Numbered from the stretch's first letter, positions 9,447 through 20,085 are shown. The stretch: DNA of 64,000 nucleotides from Virgibacillus sp. AGTR (GCF_016919725.2 NZ_JAJERH010000003.1:62001-126000), one strand, 5' to 3'. Notes: generated by a model not told the origin, from the letters alone. Made by a program: numbers and translations.

Positions 9447-9468
9447 ATGGTTTAAGTTGATAAACCAT
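9447..9468 (-). promoter_or_regulatory. Candidate ArsR-type operator
   Basis: ATGGTTTA-AGTTGA-TAAACCAT is a perfect 8-bp inverted repeat with a 6-base spacer directly upstream of the ArsR gene, the position expected for an autoregulatory operator. Confidence 0.6.
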
Positions 9469-9627
9469 ATTAATAAAAACAACAGTATACTATTGTTATG
9501 TTAGATGCAATATTGAGAAAGCAAATCGAGACGAAGATATTTTAGGGGGGGGAAGCATTATTAACTTTCATATTCAGCAACTTTAAAAAGGAGATGATGT
9601 TAGAATGCTTTCGTATTCCAACACTAG

Positions 9628-9800
9628 ATAATTAATCTAGAGGTCTTCTAAAAGGAAGAAACATGAAATGCAGAATCACTTTATTACGAATCTCAAAATC
9701 ATCAAATAACTTCTTGACTAAACTACTCACAGCTTCTTCCGTTGCATAACCTCTTCCTGAAGCTTCGGGAGAAAAAGCAGTATCCTTAAATATTGTTTAT
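9628..9800 (-). pseudogene. Remnant of a GNAT acetyltransferase
   Basis: The minus strand reads SPEASGRGYATEEAVSSLV followed by KKLFDDFEIRNKVIL, the acetyl-CoA-binding turn (GRGYATE) and following helix of RimJ/RimL-type acetyltransferases, ending at a TAA near 9628. Just upstream GYCF lies one base out of frame, and no N-terminal half exists, so this is a fragment. Confidence 0.6.
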
Positions 9801-9938
9801 ATTTCTAATGGATAATTCGCTAAAAGTAGTTTTAAATTTTTAGAACTGTTTTCCGTTCTCTTACTAAAGCTTTAGGAGAACGTTTTTTGTTGTGATTAAA
9901 TCAACCTTTCCGTCAAATTTAACCAGCTGATATCTTTA

Positions 9939-9967
9939 TGCATATTTCTGTATAACTAGCCATGAAT
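9939..9967 (+). promoter_or_regulatory. Possible SigG-like forespore promoter for the ger operon
   Basis: TGCATA (9939-9944), a 16-base spacer and CATGAAT (9961-9967) resemble the forespore SigG pattern TGnATA / CATnnTA. They lie about 40 bases before the first ger gene. The match is imperfect; the call rests partly on the expected regulation of germinant receptors. Confidence 0.3.
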
Positions 9968-10008
9968 AAGAAAACAATACATATGAAAGCAATGAATAGG
10001 GGGTACAT

Positions 10009-11088
10009 ATGAAGTTTTCTCGATTACAAATATTTCTATTGCTAGTTATGTTTATTGGTATCTCGAATCATGTGATTTTACTTCCCCATTTGTTAGAAGT
10101 TGCAAAAAGAGATGCTTGGATAGCATCTATTATCGCTTACTTTATAATAATGGTTTGGGCACTCTTTTTAAGACGAATCATAAATAAATTGAAACAACAG
10201 CATTTACAAAAATGGTTAAATGTACGTACGGGTAAACTAATTTCAACCATTATTATCATTTCCATTTCTATATATATTTTACTAATTGCGATTATAGCGT
10301 TTAATGATCTAATTAATACGGTTCAAATATATTTCTTACCGCGTACATCTATTTGGATTATAGCTATACCTTTCATTATTATTTGTATTTGGGCTGCTTC
10401 TGCAAACTTAAAAACAATTGTATATTCTGCTTTATTATTACTACCTTTTGTCATGGTTTTAGGCTATTTTGTCGCAATTGCAACATTCATTGAAAAAGAT
10501 TATTCCTTTCTTTTTCCTATATTTACGAAAGGAGAGGAACCAGTATTAAAAGGGATCATGATGGTATTAGGGGCTAATATTGATTTTATCATTCTTTTTT
10601 TACTCCAAGATCAAATGAAAAAACAATACTCCTATTTGGGGTTGATTAGTCTAATAACTGTATTAACCATTCTTATCCTTGGGCCAACATTAGGTTCGAT
10701 AGCTTCTTTTGGTCCTTATATTGCTTCAAAAATGAGATTTCCTGCTTTTGAGCAGTGGAGATTAGTAATGATTGGACAGCATGTTTCACACCTAGATTAT
10801 TTTGCAGTGTTTCAGTTACTAAGCGGCGTGTTTATAAGATTATCGTTATGCTTTTATTTACTTTGGAATATTTGGAATAAACCTTCGACCAAATTAAAGT
10901 GGACAATTATTGGAGTCATTATTATGACATTAATGGTCGTAACCGCGCCACAAAATAGTGATATTTGGATACAAAAGTTTACACAGGATTATTTTTATTA
11001 TGGCGCACTGATTTTTGGAGTTTGCTTGACTCTTATCTTAGTACTCATTGGAATCTTCTCTAATAAAGGAGAAAATACAAACTCATGA
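10009..11088 (+). CDS. Spore germination receptor B subunit (GerB/GerKB family permease)
   Basis: A 359-residue polytopic inner-membrane protein with about ten hydrophobic helices, of the APC-superfamily spore germination type. The start (MKFSRLQIFLLLVMFIGISN) and the GxxxP-like breaks of transmembrane helices match GerKB/GerBB proteins, which bind the germinant. GGGGG lies before the ATG at 10009. It is the first gene of a B-A-C operon; its last four bases (ATGA) overlap the next start, so the two are translationally coupled. The germinant cannot be read from sequence. Confidence 0.88.
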   Translation: MKFSRLQIFLLLVMFIGISNHVILLPHLLEVAKRDAWIASIIAYFIIMVWALFLRRIINKLKQQHLQKWLNVRTGKLISTIIIISISIYILLIAIIAFNDLINTVQIYFLPRTSIWIIAIPFIIICIWAASANLKTIVYSALLLLPFVMVLGYFVAIATFIEKDYSFLFPIFTKGEEPVLKGIMMVLGANIDFIILFLLQDQMKKQYSYLGLISLITVLTILILGPTLGSIASFGPYIASKMRFPAFEQWRLVMIGQHVSHLDYFAVFQLLSGVFIRLSLCFYLLWNIWNKPSTKLKWTIIGVIIMTLMVVTAPQNSDIWIQKFTQDYFYYGALIFGVCLTLILVLIGIFSNKGENTNS

Positions 11089-12521
11089 CAAAATATACAA
11101 CACAACAAATAACTAAAAAATTACGCAGTAGTACATTACGTATTGACCAGCTACAAGATTTTTTCTCTGTCCATGCAGATGTGGAATATATACCTAGTGA
11201 TGAAGCTGCAATTGGCTCTTTTTACGTAAATGGAATGGTTGATTCTGTACAATTAAATAATTATTATAATCAAATAACTACAGCTATTTTGGAAGACAAT
11301 ATTCATACAAATAATGAAGAATTACCACCTCTTTATGTTATCGACAGCTTCGATGACGTCATTTCGAAAATCCTATCTGGTTATTTCATTCTTTATAAAG
11401 TAGGAGAAAACGTTGTATATGCAGTAAATATTGCAAAAATCCCTCAACGTAATCCAGAAGAGTCGAACACAGAATTATCCATAAAAGGGCCGAAAGACGG
11501 TTTTACCGAGGATGTAAATGTTAATATCGCATTGATTAGAAAGCGTTTAAAAACAGAGGATTTATATAATGAATCATTCGAGTTAGGATCCATTAGTAAA
11601 ACGAAAACATCACTTATTTATATACATAATAAGGCGAATATGCAGGTGATTAAAGAAGTACGTCAGCGGTTAAATAATATAAAGGTAGAAAGTATTTTAA
11701 GCAGTGGTCAATTGGAACAATGGGTGTCTGATAGAACGTTCTCATTATTTCCGTTATTTGATAATGTTGCACGTCCAGATTTTGCAGTGGAGTGTTTGTT
11801 AAGAGGGAGATTTATCATCATTATCGATGGCTCCCCATTAATCCTAATTGGTCCAATTAATTTGTTTGAATTGTTGAAATCTCCAGAGGATGTCCACTTT
11901 CCTTATCATATTGTTGCCTTCCAGCGAGTATTTAGACTAATTGGGCTTCTACTATCCGTTTTTTTGCCTGGTTTTTGGATCGCTATCGCGTCCGTTAATA
12001 TTGACCTGCTTCCCTTTAATTTATTGGCGACAGTTGTAGAGGCTAGAGGTGGTATGCCATTACCATTTATACTGGAATTTTTATTCTTGTTAGTATTATT
12101 TGAAATCCTTAAAGAAGCTGGGGTACGGATGCCGAAGCCTGTTGGGCAAACGATTGCAATTGTTGGAGGTATTATTATTGGGGATGCACTGATTCGTGCA
12201 GGACTTGCCTCTGCAACACTTATTGTTGTGATTGCGCTTTCCACTCTATCTACGTATACCCTAGTTAATCAATCATTAATTGGAACAGTAAGTATAGTAC
12301 GGGTATATATGATATTAATTTCTGGATTTTTAGGTATATATGGTTTCTTACTAGGACTATTGAGTATTGTTGTTTATTTGGCTCGTTTAGAATCTTTTTC
12401 ATTGTCCTACCTTGAGCCGGTTGTTGCATTAAGTTTTAAAGAATTTCTGGCTGCATTATTAGTTAATCCTTTTAAACGCCGGAATAATTCAGCACAGATG
12501 CTTCAGAAACGGAGAAGATAA
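11085..12521 (+). CDS. Spore germination receptor A subunit (GerA/GerKA family)
   Basis: A 478-residue protein of the spore inner membrane. A soluble N-terminal domain (about 1-245) contains family motifs such as SGYFILY and WVSDRTFSLFPLFDNVARPDFAVECLLRGRF in its second half; only parts are quoted: SDRTFSLFPLFDN, GRFIIIIDGSP. Four or five transmembrane helices follow (about 280-455) with the KEAGVRMPKPVGQTIAIVGG stretch highly conserved in GerA proteins. It starts inside the stop of the B gene and is followed one base later by the C gene. Confidence 0.93.
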   Translation: MTKYTTQQITKKLRSSTLRIDQLQDFFSVHADVEYIPSDEAAIGSFYVNGMVDSVQLNNYYNQITTAILEDNIHTNNEELPPLYVIDSFDDVISKILSGYFILYKVGENVVYAVNIAKIPQRNPEESNTELSIKGPKDGFTEDVNVNIALIRKRLKTEDLYNESFELGSISKTKTSLIYIHNKANMQVIKEVRQRLNNIKVESILSSGQLEQWVSDRTFSLFPLFDNVARPDFAVECLLRGRFIIIIDGSPLILIGPINLFELLKSPEDVHFPYHIVAFQRVFRLIGLLLSVFLPGFWIAIASVNIDLLPFNLLATVVEARGGMPLPFILEFLFLLVLFEILKEAGVRMPKPVGQTIAIVGGIIIGDALIRAGLASATLIVVIALSTLSTYTLVNQSLIGTVSIVRVYMILISGFLGIYGFLLGLLSIVVYLARLESFSLSYLEPVVALSFKEFLAALLVNPFKRRNNSAQMLQKRRR

Positions 12522-12522
12522 T

Positions 12523-13665
12523 ATGCGACAAATGGTTATGATCCATCTTTTTTTCATTCTAATAGTAATTGTAGGCTGTAGTGATGTAAAAGAGATTCAA
12601 AATAAGAATTATGCGACAGCTATTGGTATTGATTACAAGGATGATAAATATATTACGTATGTACAAATGGTTAGCTTAAGTGGTTTATCAAATGCAGAAG
12701 GTGCCACAAATACACCTCCTGATATTTTTGTATCTCAGTCGTCAGCAAAAACATTTAATGATGCCCTGTTTAAATTGTATAATTCAGCTCAAGAAAAAAT
12801 AATTTGGTCACATGTCACTAGTATTTTACTGGGGGAAGCCGCTATAAAGCATGGTATTACAAGCATTTTTGACGGAATGACCCGATATAACGAGTTCCGG
12901 TTAACGCCGTGGGTGTTTGGTACAAAAGCTGATATCAAGGATATACTCTCTACACAAGGTTTTTTTAATCAAGGAACGTTACAGACTATTTTGCATAATC
13001 CTGATGATATAATTGAACAAAATTCGTTGTTTCGACCTTTAAAATTACATGAATTTGTTAGAGAAATATATGAGCCAGCTTTCACTAGCTACATTCCTTC
13101 ATTGGCTATTAATCATACACAATGGAAGAAAAATAATAAGGATGATGCCAAGTTAATGTATGATGGAACATTTTTTATGAAAAACAATACATTTAAAGGA
13201 TTCTTTGAATTGCAGGAATTAAAGGGCTTACGTTGGATCACTCCAGATACGGATCGAACTGCCGTATTAGTCTCTAATCTAGATAATGATGATGAACTAT
13301 TAGTGGTAATTGAAAAATTAAAAGTCAACATTAAAAATATTATGAAAAAAAGTAAGCCAAGATTTAATGTACATATTGAAGCCGAGGGGTACGTTACCAA
13401 TCAAAACAAGAGCTCTGCTATTATTACGGATAAAGTAATTAAAGCTACAAAAGAGGTCATAAAAAATCAAATAACAGATTTATATGAACTTGGAAAAGAG
13501 GAAGGAACTGATTTTTTTCGTCTAGAACATATTTTATATCGCGACCAACATAAATATTGGAAGAACTTAGTTAATAAGGATTCTTTTTTTACGGAGGATG
13601 GAATATTAGATGAAATACAAGTCGATTTAGTTTTGAGACATGCTGGAGCTGGAAAAAATAATTAA
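12523..13665 (+). CDS. Spore germination receptor C subunit, Ger(x)C family lipoprotein
   Basis: A 380-residue lipoprotein. The signal peptide HLFFILIVIVGC has the lipobox Cys at residue 19. Family features follow: SDVKEIQNKNYATAIGIDY near the new N terminus, ILLGEAAIKHGI, and a C-terminal domain near DFFRLEHILYRDQHKYWK. It is anchored on the outer face of the spore inner membrane with the A and B subunits. It starts one base after the A gene stop. Confidence 0.9.
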   Translation: MRQMVMIHLFFILIVIVGCSDVKEIQNKNYATAIGIDYKDDKYITYVQMVSLSGLSNAEGATNTPPDIFVSQSSAKTFNDALFKLYNSAQEKIIWSHVTSILLGEAAIKHGITSIFDGMTRYNEFRLTPWVFGTKADIKDILSTQGFFNQGTLQTILHNPDDIIEQNSLFRPLKLHEFVREIYEPAFTSYIPSLAINHTQWKKNNKDDAKLMYDGTFFMKNNTFKGFFELQELKGLRWITPDTDRTAVLVSNLDNDDELLVVIEKLKVNIKNIMKKSKPRFNVHIEAEGYVTNQNKSSAIITDKVIKATKEVIKNQITDLYELGKEEGTDFFRLEHILYRDQHKYWKNLVNKDSFFTEDGILDEIQVDLVLRHAGAGKNN

Positions 13666-14048
13666 TTAGTAATATTAAGGAGAAAAGCTTTCACTTAACA
13701 ATGCTAACTATAGCAGCATTTGCTTAATGAATGGAAAGCAAATTAGCCTGTAGAAGACTAGGGGTACTACTGGGTTATACTTCTAAAGCTAGTATCTTTT
13801 AGGTGTAGGTATCGGTTGCTTCTTGATTGCGTATTATATCGTATAAGGCTTTGCCATCACTAGCGTGTTTTTTGCTATATTGTATAGGAATTAGCGCAAA
13901 AAATACTGAAAAATAACCAAATTAATAACAGACTTGTGTGCCCAGTGAGATATTCACTAGTATGAGATAAATGAGCAGCAGCAGGAACCGATATTGAAGA
14001 TATTTCTTCCTGTATGGACAAGGAGGTGCGTAAAGAGATTGTCAATTC
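13666..14048. other. Intergenic stretch, nothing firm
   Basis: About 380 bases. One plus frame gives a short hydrophobic run (LGVGIGCFLIAYYIV) before a stop near 13850, perhaps membrane-gene debris, but no family could be named. No clear terminator for the ger operon was found. Confidence 0.4.
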
Positions 14049-14318
14049 TTAAGGCTTTATAATGACAAAGGCGTCTAGAAAATAGATTCTATTTACTCGA
14101 ATCGATCTATATTTAAATAATTCTTTACCTCTACCAAGTATCAATACTGACCTTCCAATAAATATTCTTGCCATTGTATAATGACCAAGCTGATGAATAA
14201 AACTCACGATTAGTAATAATACAAAGAAGACCCACAACGCAGTCTCAAAATCATCCCATACAAATAGTGTATCAACTCTAATTATGCTTTTTATCGTATA
14301 ACTCTTTTTTGCTATCAT
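14049..14318 (-). CDS. Short M50/site-2-protease-like membrane protein with altered active site
   Basis: 89 residues. One strong helix (WVFFVLLLIVSFI) runs into HQLGHYTMARIFIG, where metallopeptidases of the M50 type have HELGH; a region resembling the family's GxGKxLF / YFLD segment follows (GRGKELFKYRS, RIYFLDAF). The general base Glu is replaced by Gln, so peptidase activity is unlikely. No ribosome-binding site precedes the ATG. It may be a truncated remnant or a non-catalytic homologue. Confidence 0.5.
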   Translation of the reverse strand: MIAKKSYTIKSIIRVDTLFVWDDFETALWVFFVLLLIVSFIHQLGHYTMARIFIGRSVLILGRGKELFKYRSIRVNRIYFLDAFVIIKP

Positions 14319-14369
14319 TAAAGCCGTTGTTAGAAAAGTAATGCGAAAAACAGAGTGGAGTTGAATATG

Positions 14370-14402
14370 TAAAAAGCATAAGCTTGATTTTAAGCTTATG
14401 CT
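14370..14402 (-). terminator. Terminator of ctaB
   Basis: On the minus strand a perfect 11-bp stem AGCATAAGCTT / AAGCTTATGCT is followed by TTTTT, 12 bases after the ctaB stop. Confidence 0.85.
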
Positions 14403-14414
14403 GCCTCAAGTAAC

Positions 14415-15332
14415 CTATAAATTAAAAATAGTTCCCATTAATGAATAAACAATGACGGTAGAAAATAGTACAGTCATATAAATAAGTGAAAATAAAAACA
14501 TCGATTTTGCCCATTTCTCCGAATTCATTTTGTGGTAACCGATAATGCTGAGTGACAACCAAGAAAGACTTAGCAGCAGAGCTACTAACTGTAAGCCTAG
14601 ACTTAGTGTACCAAGTAAGAAGCTGGTTGCTACCACGACAACTAAATAAATATTTGTTTGAATATAGGTTCTCCGAATCCCTTTAACTACCGGAAGCATA
14701 GGAACTCCTGCAGCTTGATATTCTTTATGCTTGCGAATAGCAATGGCATAAAAATGTGGCATTTGCCAGATAATGGATATGATAAACAAGCCAATAATTG
14801 CAGGGTGAGTAATATCCGGATATATAGCTGCCCAACCGATCAGTGGCGGCATCGCACCTGAAATACTACCAATTTCGGTGTTGTAAACAGTTCTACGCTT
14901 ACTCCACATTGTATAGGGTACTGCATAAAAGAATAAGCCTAAAAAGCCCAGTAGTCCTGCCAGTGGTGTTGCTAGTACAAGGGTGAATATGCCAACCAAA
15001 GACATCAAAATTCCAAGACATAAAACATAGGTTGGTTTAATTCTTCCAGTTACTGTTGGCCTATTTTTGGTCCTTTCCATGATTTCATCAATGTCTCGAT
15101 CATACAAGTTATTAAAAGCACCAGCTGCACCAATAACGAGGCTCGTTCCAACAAAAGCAAATAGAATTTCGGGTAATTTTTCATAGAGGCTATATTGATA
15201 GGTATAAATAGCTAAAAATAACCCTGCAAACATTGGGATTAGATTGGATTTAATAATGCCGGTCTTTACAGTCTGTGCAAGAGCATTTACTAAGGATTGA
15301 TTTGCATGCATTTGATTTTCTTTTTTCTTCAT
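14415..15332 (-). CDS. ctaB: Protoheme IX farnesyltransferase (heme O synthase)
   Basis: A 305-residue UbiA-type prenyltransferase that adds a farnesyl group to heme B to make heme O, for cytochrome oxidase. The first Asp-rich motif NNLYDRDIDEIMERTKNRP is intact and about eight or nine membrane helices follow. The second conserved segment MWSKRRTVYNTEIGSISGA is also present. It stands alone on the minus strand with its own terminator; the oxidase genes are not in the window. Confidence 0.95.
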   Translation of the reverse strand: MKKKENQMHANQSLVNALAQTVKTGIIKSNLIPMFAGLFLAIYTYQYSLYEKLPEILFAFVGTSLVIGAAGAFNNLYDRDIDEIMERTKNRPTVTGRIKPTYVLCLGILMSLVGIFTLVLATPLAGLLGFLGLFFYAVPYTMWSKRRTVYNTEIGSISGAMPPLIGWAAIYPDITHPAIIGLFIISIIWQMPHFYAIAIRKHKEYQAAGVPMLPVVKGIRRTYIQTNIYLVVVVATSFLLGTLSLGLQLVALLLSLSWLSLSIIGYHKMNSEKWAKSMFLFSLIYMTVLFSTVIVYSLMGTIFNL

Positions 15333-15504
15333 GTGACCATCTCGCTTTCTTACCCTTTCATTTTAACAAATATAGTCACATAAATAGTTAAAATGTATTT
15401 TCTTCACATAATGGACATTATTTCATACCATATATATCTACTGTCTTATTCTCAATAACAGAAGAATTATTTTGATGATAGACATATAAGCAATGACAAT
15501 CATT

Positions 15505-18500
15505 TTACTTAGGTATTTTGAAAGTAACAGTTGTACCCATATAAGGCGTACTTTGAATATCTAAGCCTACTCCATATAATTGTTTAAATCGTCGATTAGT
15601 ATTCGCTAGTCCAATCCCACGTCCGCTTCCATAAACCCATTCATCACTTAGAATTTGCTTTACTTTTTGTTGATCCATTCCGACACCATCATCGATGATG
15701 GTAATACTATAATAAGTGTTATGTTCTACTATTTGAATACGAATTGTACCGCCCTCTACTTGCTTTAGGATACCATGTCTAACAGCATTCTCTACGATTG
15801 GCTGGATGGATAGCGGAGGAATTTGTATTGGAATGTTATCTTTGATCTCCCAGGAAACATGTAGTCTATCTCCAAAGCGTTCCTTTTCAATAAATAAATA
15901 CGAGCGTGCTAAATCAAGTTCATCCTCAAGAGGAATAAGCGCATTTTTATTCGTCATATCAAAGCTTCTTCGCAAGTAATTACTAAATTCTTCAAGCAGT
16001 TTTATCATTCTCTTCGTATCAATCTCAGCTAAGGAAGCAATTGTATTCAGTGTGTTAAATAAAAAGTGTGGTTGTATTTGTGCTTGAAGCCAAGCAGCTT
16101 CCATCCGAAGTTGTGCATGGACGGATGCTTTTAGACTTGTTAAAACATCAACACGAGCTTTTAACTCTAAGGCATCTATTGGTTTTGCAACATAATCATT
16201 AGCACCTGATTGAAATCCAGTATAAATATCTTCTAATTGATTCCGTGCTGTTAACAGCAAAATAGGTAGCTCCGAAATGGAGAATTGCTTTCGGATAATC
16301 TTGGTTAATTCATAGCCAGACATCGTTGGCATCATTACATCTGCGATAACTAAATCCAATTCTCTTGAATGGATATGTAATAATGCTTCTTTACCACTAG
16401 TGGCAGTAATCATGTCATAATATGGACTAAGTACGTTGTGTAAAATACGTAAATTAATCGGGTCATCATCGACCATAAGTATACGTGCTTGGTTTCTATT
16501 TTCTCTTGCGGCTGATACCTCCGTCTCTGCCTCATCTATTGGATAAAAGTTATGAACATGTTCATGAGTAGCTGGTGCTATCTTATTTTCCCCTACATTT
16601 GTTGCGTTGTCTGCTATTGGGAGCGTAAAAGAGAATGTAGAACCCTTACCAATAACTGATTGAACAGACATGGTCCCACCATGTAATTCTACTAATTGTT
16701 TACAAACACTGAGTCCCAAACCAATTCCGCCGTTATCTTTCATATTTCCTTGGTTATATGGCTTGAAGATATTTTGTTGCGTCTCTTCACTTATCCCTAT
16801 ACCGGTATCTCTAATATGAATGGTTGCAATCTTATTTTCATAAGAGGCGTCTATCGTAACACTTCCTTCATTCGTGTATTTAACCGCATTATGAACAAGG
16901 TTAAAGATTATTTGTAGCAATCGATTTTCATCTGCATATACCTCTGGAAACGAGGGGGGAATGTTTAATCGTAATTGTAAATTTTTATTTTCTGTCATAT
17001 AAGTTATCATATCAAGAATAACAGCAGCTACGGAGTGCATGTTTACTCTTTTCTTATTTAATGTAATATATTGATCTTGTAATCGAGAGATATCAAGGAT
17101 GTCGTTGAGCGTAAAGGTCATTCGTTGCCCTATTTGTATGAGTAGGTGTAAGCTTTCTTTATTTTTAGCTGATAAAGAAGCAGACCCATTACGTAAAATA
17201 GTTTGGGCAATATTAATAATTCCATGAAGCGGATTTCGTAATTCATGGGAGGTATTTGCTAGAAATTCATCTTTCTTTTTATCTGCGTTAAGCAGTTCAG
17301 CTTTTTGCTTCTCATTCAAATGAGCCATACGGATATGACGTTTGAATAAGAATAAAGCAATGGTAATGATTGAGATAAGAAAGTCGAATGGGTAATACGG
17401 CATATCAATTAAATTCATATTTACAATATTTCCCCATATTAATACATTTGATGTGTAGCTGGTTACAAATAATAGAATAAAGATGGCATCTGCCTTTCCT
17501 CTTCTGATTGTTTTAATCGTTTGTGAGAATAAGAAGTAGAAAGCAATTAGGAAAAAGATCATCATTCCAAAATTAATAAAAACAAAAAAGTCAATAGGAA
17601 CTACCACTAAGCTGACAGATAGGATGAAATAAATTACTAGAAGTGATGTAAATAAACGGCTTTTTACACGGTATAATGATTTTACAAATGCTAATAATGC
17701 CAATAACGTACTAATAAATAATATGGATAGAAGCTTTTGATACCATTCAATAGGAATTGGTAGCTCCAAAACGATATTATCATCAATTAAGTTAGTAAAT
17801 GCTGCTAAGATTAGCATTAGTCCATAAAAGAGAAGTTCTTTTTGTGCTTTCCCTTTTCTCCCCATGAGAAATAAACAAATGGCGTACATGCTATGTAATA
17901 AATAAATGATAAAAATAGTTACTTGAAAAGCGATTGATCCGCTTTCCAGCTTATTAATAGCCTGATCCGTACCAAACTGAATCGCGTTCGTAATACCACC
18001 TTCAAAAGGAATTTGGTAATTTGATATATGAATCAAGAGCTCCATTTCGTTCGTATTATTTGTATGGAAGATAGTAGAGAAAGGTCCGTTTTTTTGTACA
18101 TGCTGTTCCTTGCTTTTAGTAGGGTGATTAGATGCTGCTACGAGTTTATCGTCGATGTATACATTAGCCGCAGTTGTGATATCTTTTATACGAATTCCGT
18201 ATAACGATTGCTCATTCTCTGGAAGAATAATTTTTAAGCGAAACGTACCATATCCATAGGATGTTTGTTTATCTTTGGTTTGATTCCATTCACCTTTCCA
18301 ATTGCCTGGTACATTTATATAATTGGTAGCCTTCCATTGCTGTAATGGCGTTAGAAATTGGTTAGGATAAAATTCCCATTCTCCATTGAGTGTGATGGTT
18401 TGGTCATCCTTGAAATCCCAAGTACTTAGGTCAATGACTCCGTTTTTCGCCTGCGGGTGCTCGGATGGTTGATGGTACAGGAGCCAGCCAATCCGTAAAC

Positions 18501-18573
18501 AACTCAACAGTATGAGAAAAACACTAATAATAATAAATATCTTTGGAAGAGACATCTGTTTCTTATTACGCAT
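15505..18573 (-). CDS. Hybrid sensor histidine kinase with two kinase modules (7TMR-DISM-like sensor, HisKA-HATPase-REC-LytS kinase)
   Basis: 1022 residues. After an N-terminal anchor helix comes an extracellular DISMED-like jelly-roll (about 45-205: [29 protein letters not shown]), then seven or so helices (210-415). A HisKA domain has [15 protein letters not shown], His about 442, with its own ATPase ([20 protein letters not shown]). A receiver follows with [12 protein letters not shown], Asp about 743, and KPID. Last is a LytS-type His_kinase ([17 protein letters not shown], His about 836) with a second ATPase ([29 protein letters not shown]). All key residues look intact in both modules. 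It is divergent from the BTAD response regulator at 18938, its likely partner. Signal unknown; a sugar or small ligand is possible for this sensor class. Confidence 0.9.
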   Translation of the reverse strand: MRNKKQMSLPKIFIIISVFLILLSCLRIGWLLYHQPSEHPQAKNGVIDLSTWDFKDDQTITLNGEWEFYPNQFLTPLQQWKATNYINVPGNWKGEWNQTKDKQTSYGYGTFRLKIILPENEQSLYGIRIKDITTAANVYIDDKLVAASNHPTKSKEQHVQKNGPFSTIFHTNNTNEMELLIHISNYQIPFEGGITNAIQFGTDQAINKLESGSIAFQVTIFIIYLLHSMYAICLFLMGRKGKAQKELLFYGLMLILAAFTNLIDDNIVLELPIPIEWYQKLLSILFISTLLALLAFVKSLYRVKSRLFTSLLVIYFILSVSLVVVPIDFFVFINFGMMIFFLIAFYFLFSQTIKTIRRGKADAIFILLFVTSYTSNVLIWGNIVNMNLIDMPYYPFDFLISIITIALFLFKRHIRMAHLNEKQKAELLNADKKKDEFLANTSHELRNPLHGIINIAQTILRNGSASLSAKNKESLHLLIQIGQRMTFTLNDILDISRLQDQYITLNKKRVNMHSVAAVILDMITYMTENKNLQLRLNIPPSFPEVYADENRLLQIIFNLVHNAVKYTNEGSVTIDASYENKIATIHIRDTGIGISEETQQNIFKPYNQGNMKDNGGIGLGLSVCKQLVELHGGTMSVQSVIGKGSTFSFTLPIADNATNVGENKIAPATHEHVHNFYPIDEAETEVSAARENRNQARILMVDDDPINLRILHNVLSPYYDMITATSGKEALLHIHSRELDLVIADVMMPTMSGYELTKIIRKQFSISELPILLLTARNQLEDIYTGFQSGANDYVAKPIDALELKARVDVLTSLKASVHAQLRMEAAWLQAQIQPHFLFNTLNTIASLAEIDTKRMIKLLEEFSNYLRRSFDMTNKNALIPLEDELDLARSYLFIEKERFGDRLHVSWEIKDNIPIQIPPLSIQPIVENAVRHGILKQVEGGTIRIQIVEHNTYYSITIIDDGVGMDQQKVKQILSDEWVYGSGRGIGLANTNRRFKQLYGVGLDIQSTPYMGTTVTFKIPK

Positions 18574-18937
18574 GTTTTGTCACAGTCCTTTAAATTAATA
18601 TGCTCTACTCTAACTTATTTATCATTTCTATTCAATGATATATTTTTATGGTAGATAACAAAGGCTAGGTCATTCATTCCTTTAGAAATCAGTAGAAAGA
18701 TATAGAACATCCTAATTCTGTTCGAATATATAGTTCAATGATTAATATTGCAAGCTTAGTTGTATTGTATTAGGTTTCCGATTTTCTTCATAAATAGTAT
18801 GTAGCTATTTCTTAAGTAAAATGCTACGTATAAATCCAATCTTTTGACCTCTACTAATTTTATAGATAGACTACGAGTTAAATACCTTATATAGTACAAT
18901 CGATTCATACTTAAATGGGAGTAGGGAGGATATATGG
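18574..18937. other. Divergent promoter region between hybrid kinase and response regulator
   Basis: About 360 AT-rich bases between two divergent starts. Promoters for both must lie here, but no convincing consensus pair or operator palindrome could be assigned by eye. Confidence 0.4.
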
Positions 18938-20074
18938 GTGAAAGCGATTCTTGTAGACGATGAACAAATGGCAGTAGATTTTTTGGAACATCTTCTTAAG
19001 AAAAATAGTGATATCGATGTTATTGATAAACTAACTAACCCGCTAATGGTAAGAAAAAAGGTTCAACAGCTACATCCAGATGTTGTTTTTTTAGATATAG
19101 AAATGCCACAGGTAGATGGTCTGGAATTAGCTGAACAATTACTATCCAGTCATCCATATTTACAAATCGTTTTTGTTACTGCATATAATCAGCATGCGGT
19201 AAGAGCATTTGAAATAAATGCACTAGATTATCTTTTAAAGCCTTTTTCGATACAACGTTTAAACAAAACCGTAGAACGTCTTTTGGCAAAAGTTAATGGT
19301 GAATCTAAATCTATGTCTTCTAATAACTCATTAAATAATACGCTACAGATAAATGTATGTGGGAGCTTATCACTCACAACTAGCCATGGGGAAACGGAAG
19401 TTATTTCATGGCGAACCTTGAAGGCGAAGGAATTATTTCTATATCTATTGCACAACAAAGAAAAGCTAGTTCAGAAGTCCTTTTTAATCGAGTTACTCTG
19501 GCCAGACTTAGACCCTGAAAAAGCTTATGCCCAATTATATACAGCTGTTTACCATGTAAGAAATGTCTTAAAGAAATATCCAAGCAATTTTAAGATTATA
19601 AATACCAAGGAAGGGTATACCCTATCTACGCAAAATATCACGATAGATATCCAGCTATGGAAGGAAAAACTAGAACTAGCACCTCCTATGACTATAAATT
19701 CGATTGATAGATATGTTGAGATTATGGATTTGTATAAAGGTTCTTATTTAGAAGAACATGGTTATTGGTGGGCAGAAAATCATCAATTACAGCTTGAACA
19801 AGTTTGGTTGGATTATGCATTAAGAATTGCTTATTTTTATTGGAAGGAGCAGTCGTATCAGGAGGCGAAAAAATGGTTTAAAAAAGTTTGTGATAGCCAT
19901 CCAGAGAACGAAGAAGCTCATTTTATTTTACTGAAGATTTATGCTACAACGAATGACTCGATTAATGTTGAGAGGCATTATCAGAATTTAAAAGAATTTT
20001 TACATACAGAATTTGGAACGAAGCCTCATGCAGACATTCGTAATTGGTACAGTCAATGGAAAAAATATAATTAA
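18938..20074 (+). CDS. Response regulator with receiver, OmpR-like DNA-binding and BTAD domains
   Basis: 378 residues. The receiver (1-115) has the acidic pair in ILVDDEQ, phospho-acceptor Asp53 in VFLDIEMPQVDG and Lys101 in LLKPF. A winged-helix domain follows (about 135-235: WRTLKAKELFLYLLHNKE, ELLWPDLDPEKAYAQLYTAV, VRNVLKK), then a bacterial transcriptional activation domain of TPR-like helices (about 245-378). This SARP-like arrangement is common in actinobacteria and rarer in Bacillaceae. The start is GTG at 18938 after GGGAGGA. It is divergent from the hybrid kinase and lies upstream of the adhesin-sortase genes, which it may regulate. Confidence 0.88.
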   Translation: MKAILVDDEQMAVDFLEHLLKKNSDIDVIDKLTNPLMVRKKVQQLHPDVVFLDIEMPQVDGLELAEQLLSSHPYLQIVFVTAYNQHAVRAFEINALDYLLKPFSIQRLNKTVERLLAKVNGESKSMSSNNSLNNTLQINVCGSLSLTTSHGETEVISWRTLKAKELFLYLLHNKEKLVQKSFLIELLWPDLDPEKAYAQLYTAVYHVRNVLKKYPSNFKIINTKEGYTLSTQNITIDIQLWKEKLELAPPMTINSIDRYVEIMDLYKGSYLEEHGYWWAENHQLQLEQVWLDYALRIAYFYWKEQSYQEAKKWFKKVCDSHPENEEAHFILLKIYATTNDSINVERHYQNLKEFLHTEFGTKPHADIRNWYSQWKKYN

Positions 20075-20085
20075 ATAGTTTAAAA

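Noticed and set aside
9545-9553. Run of nine G as a possible phase-variation tract
   Set aside because: It sits in an intergenic region with no gene whose frame or promoter it would clearly alter.
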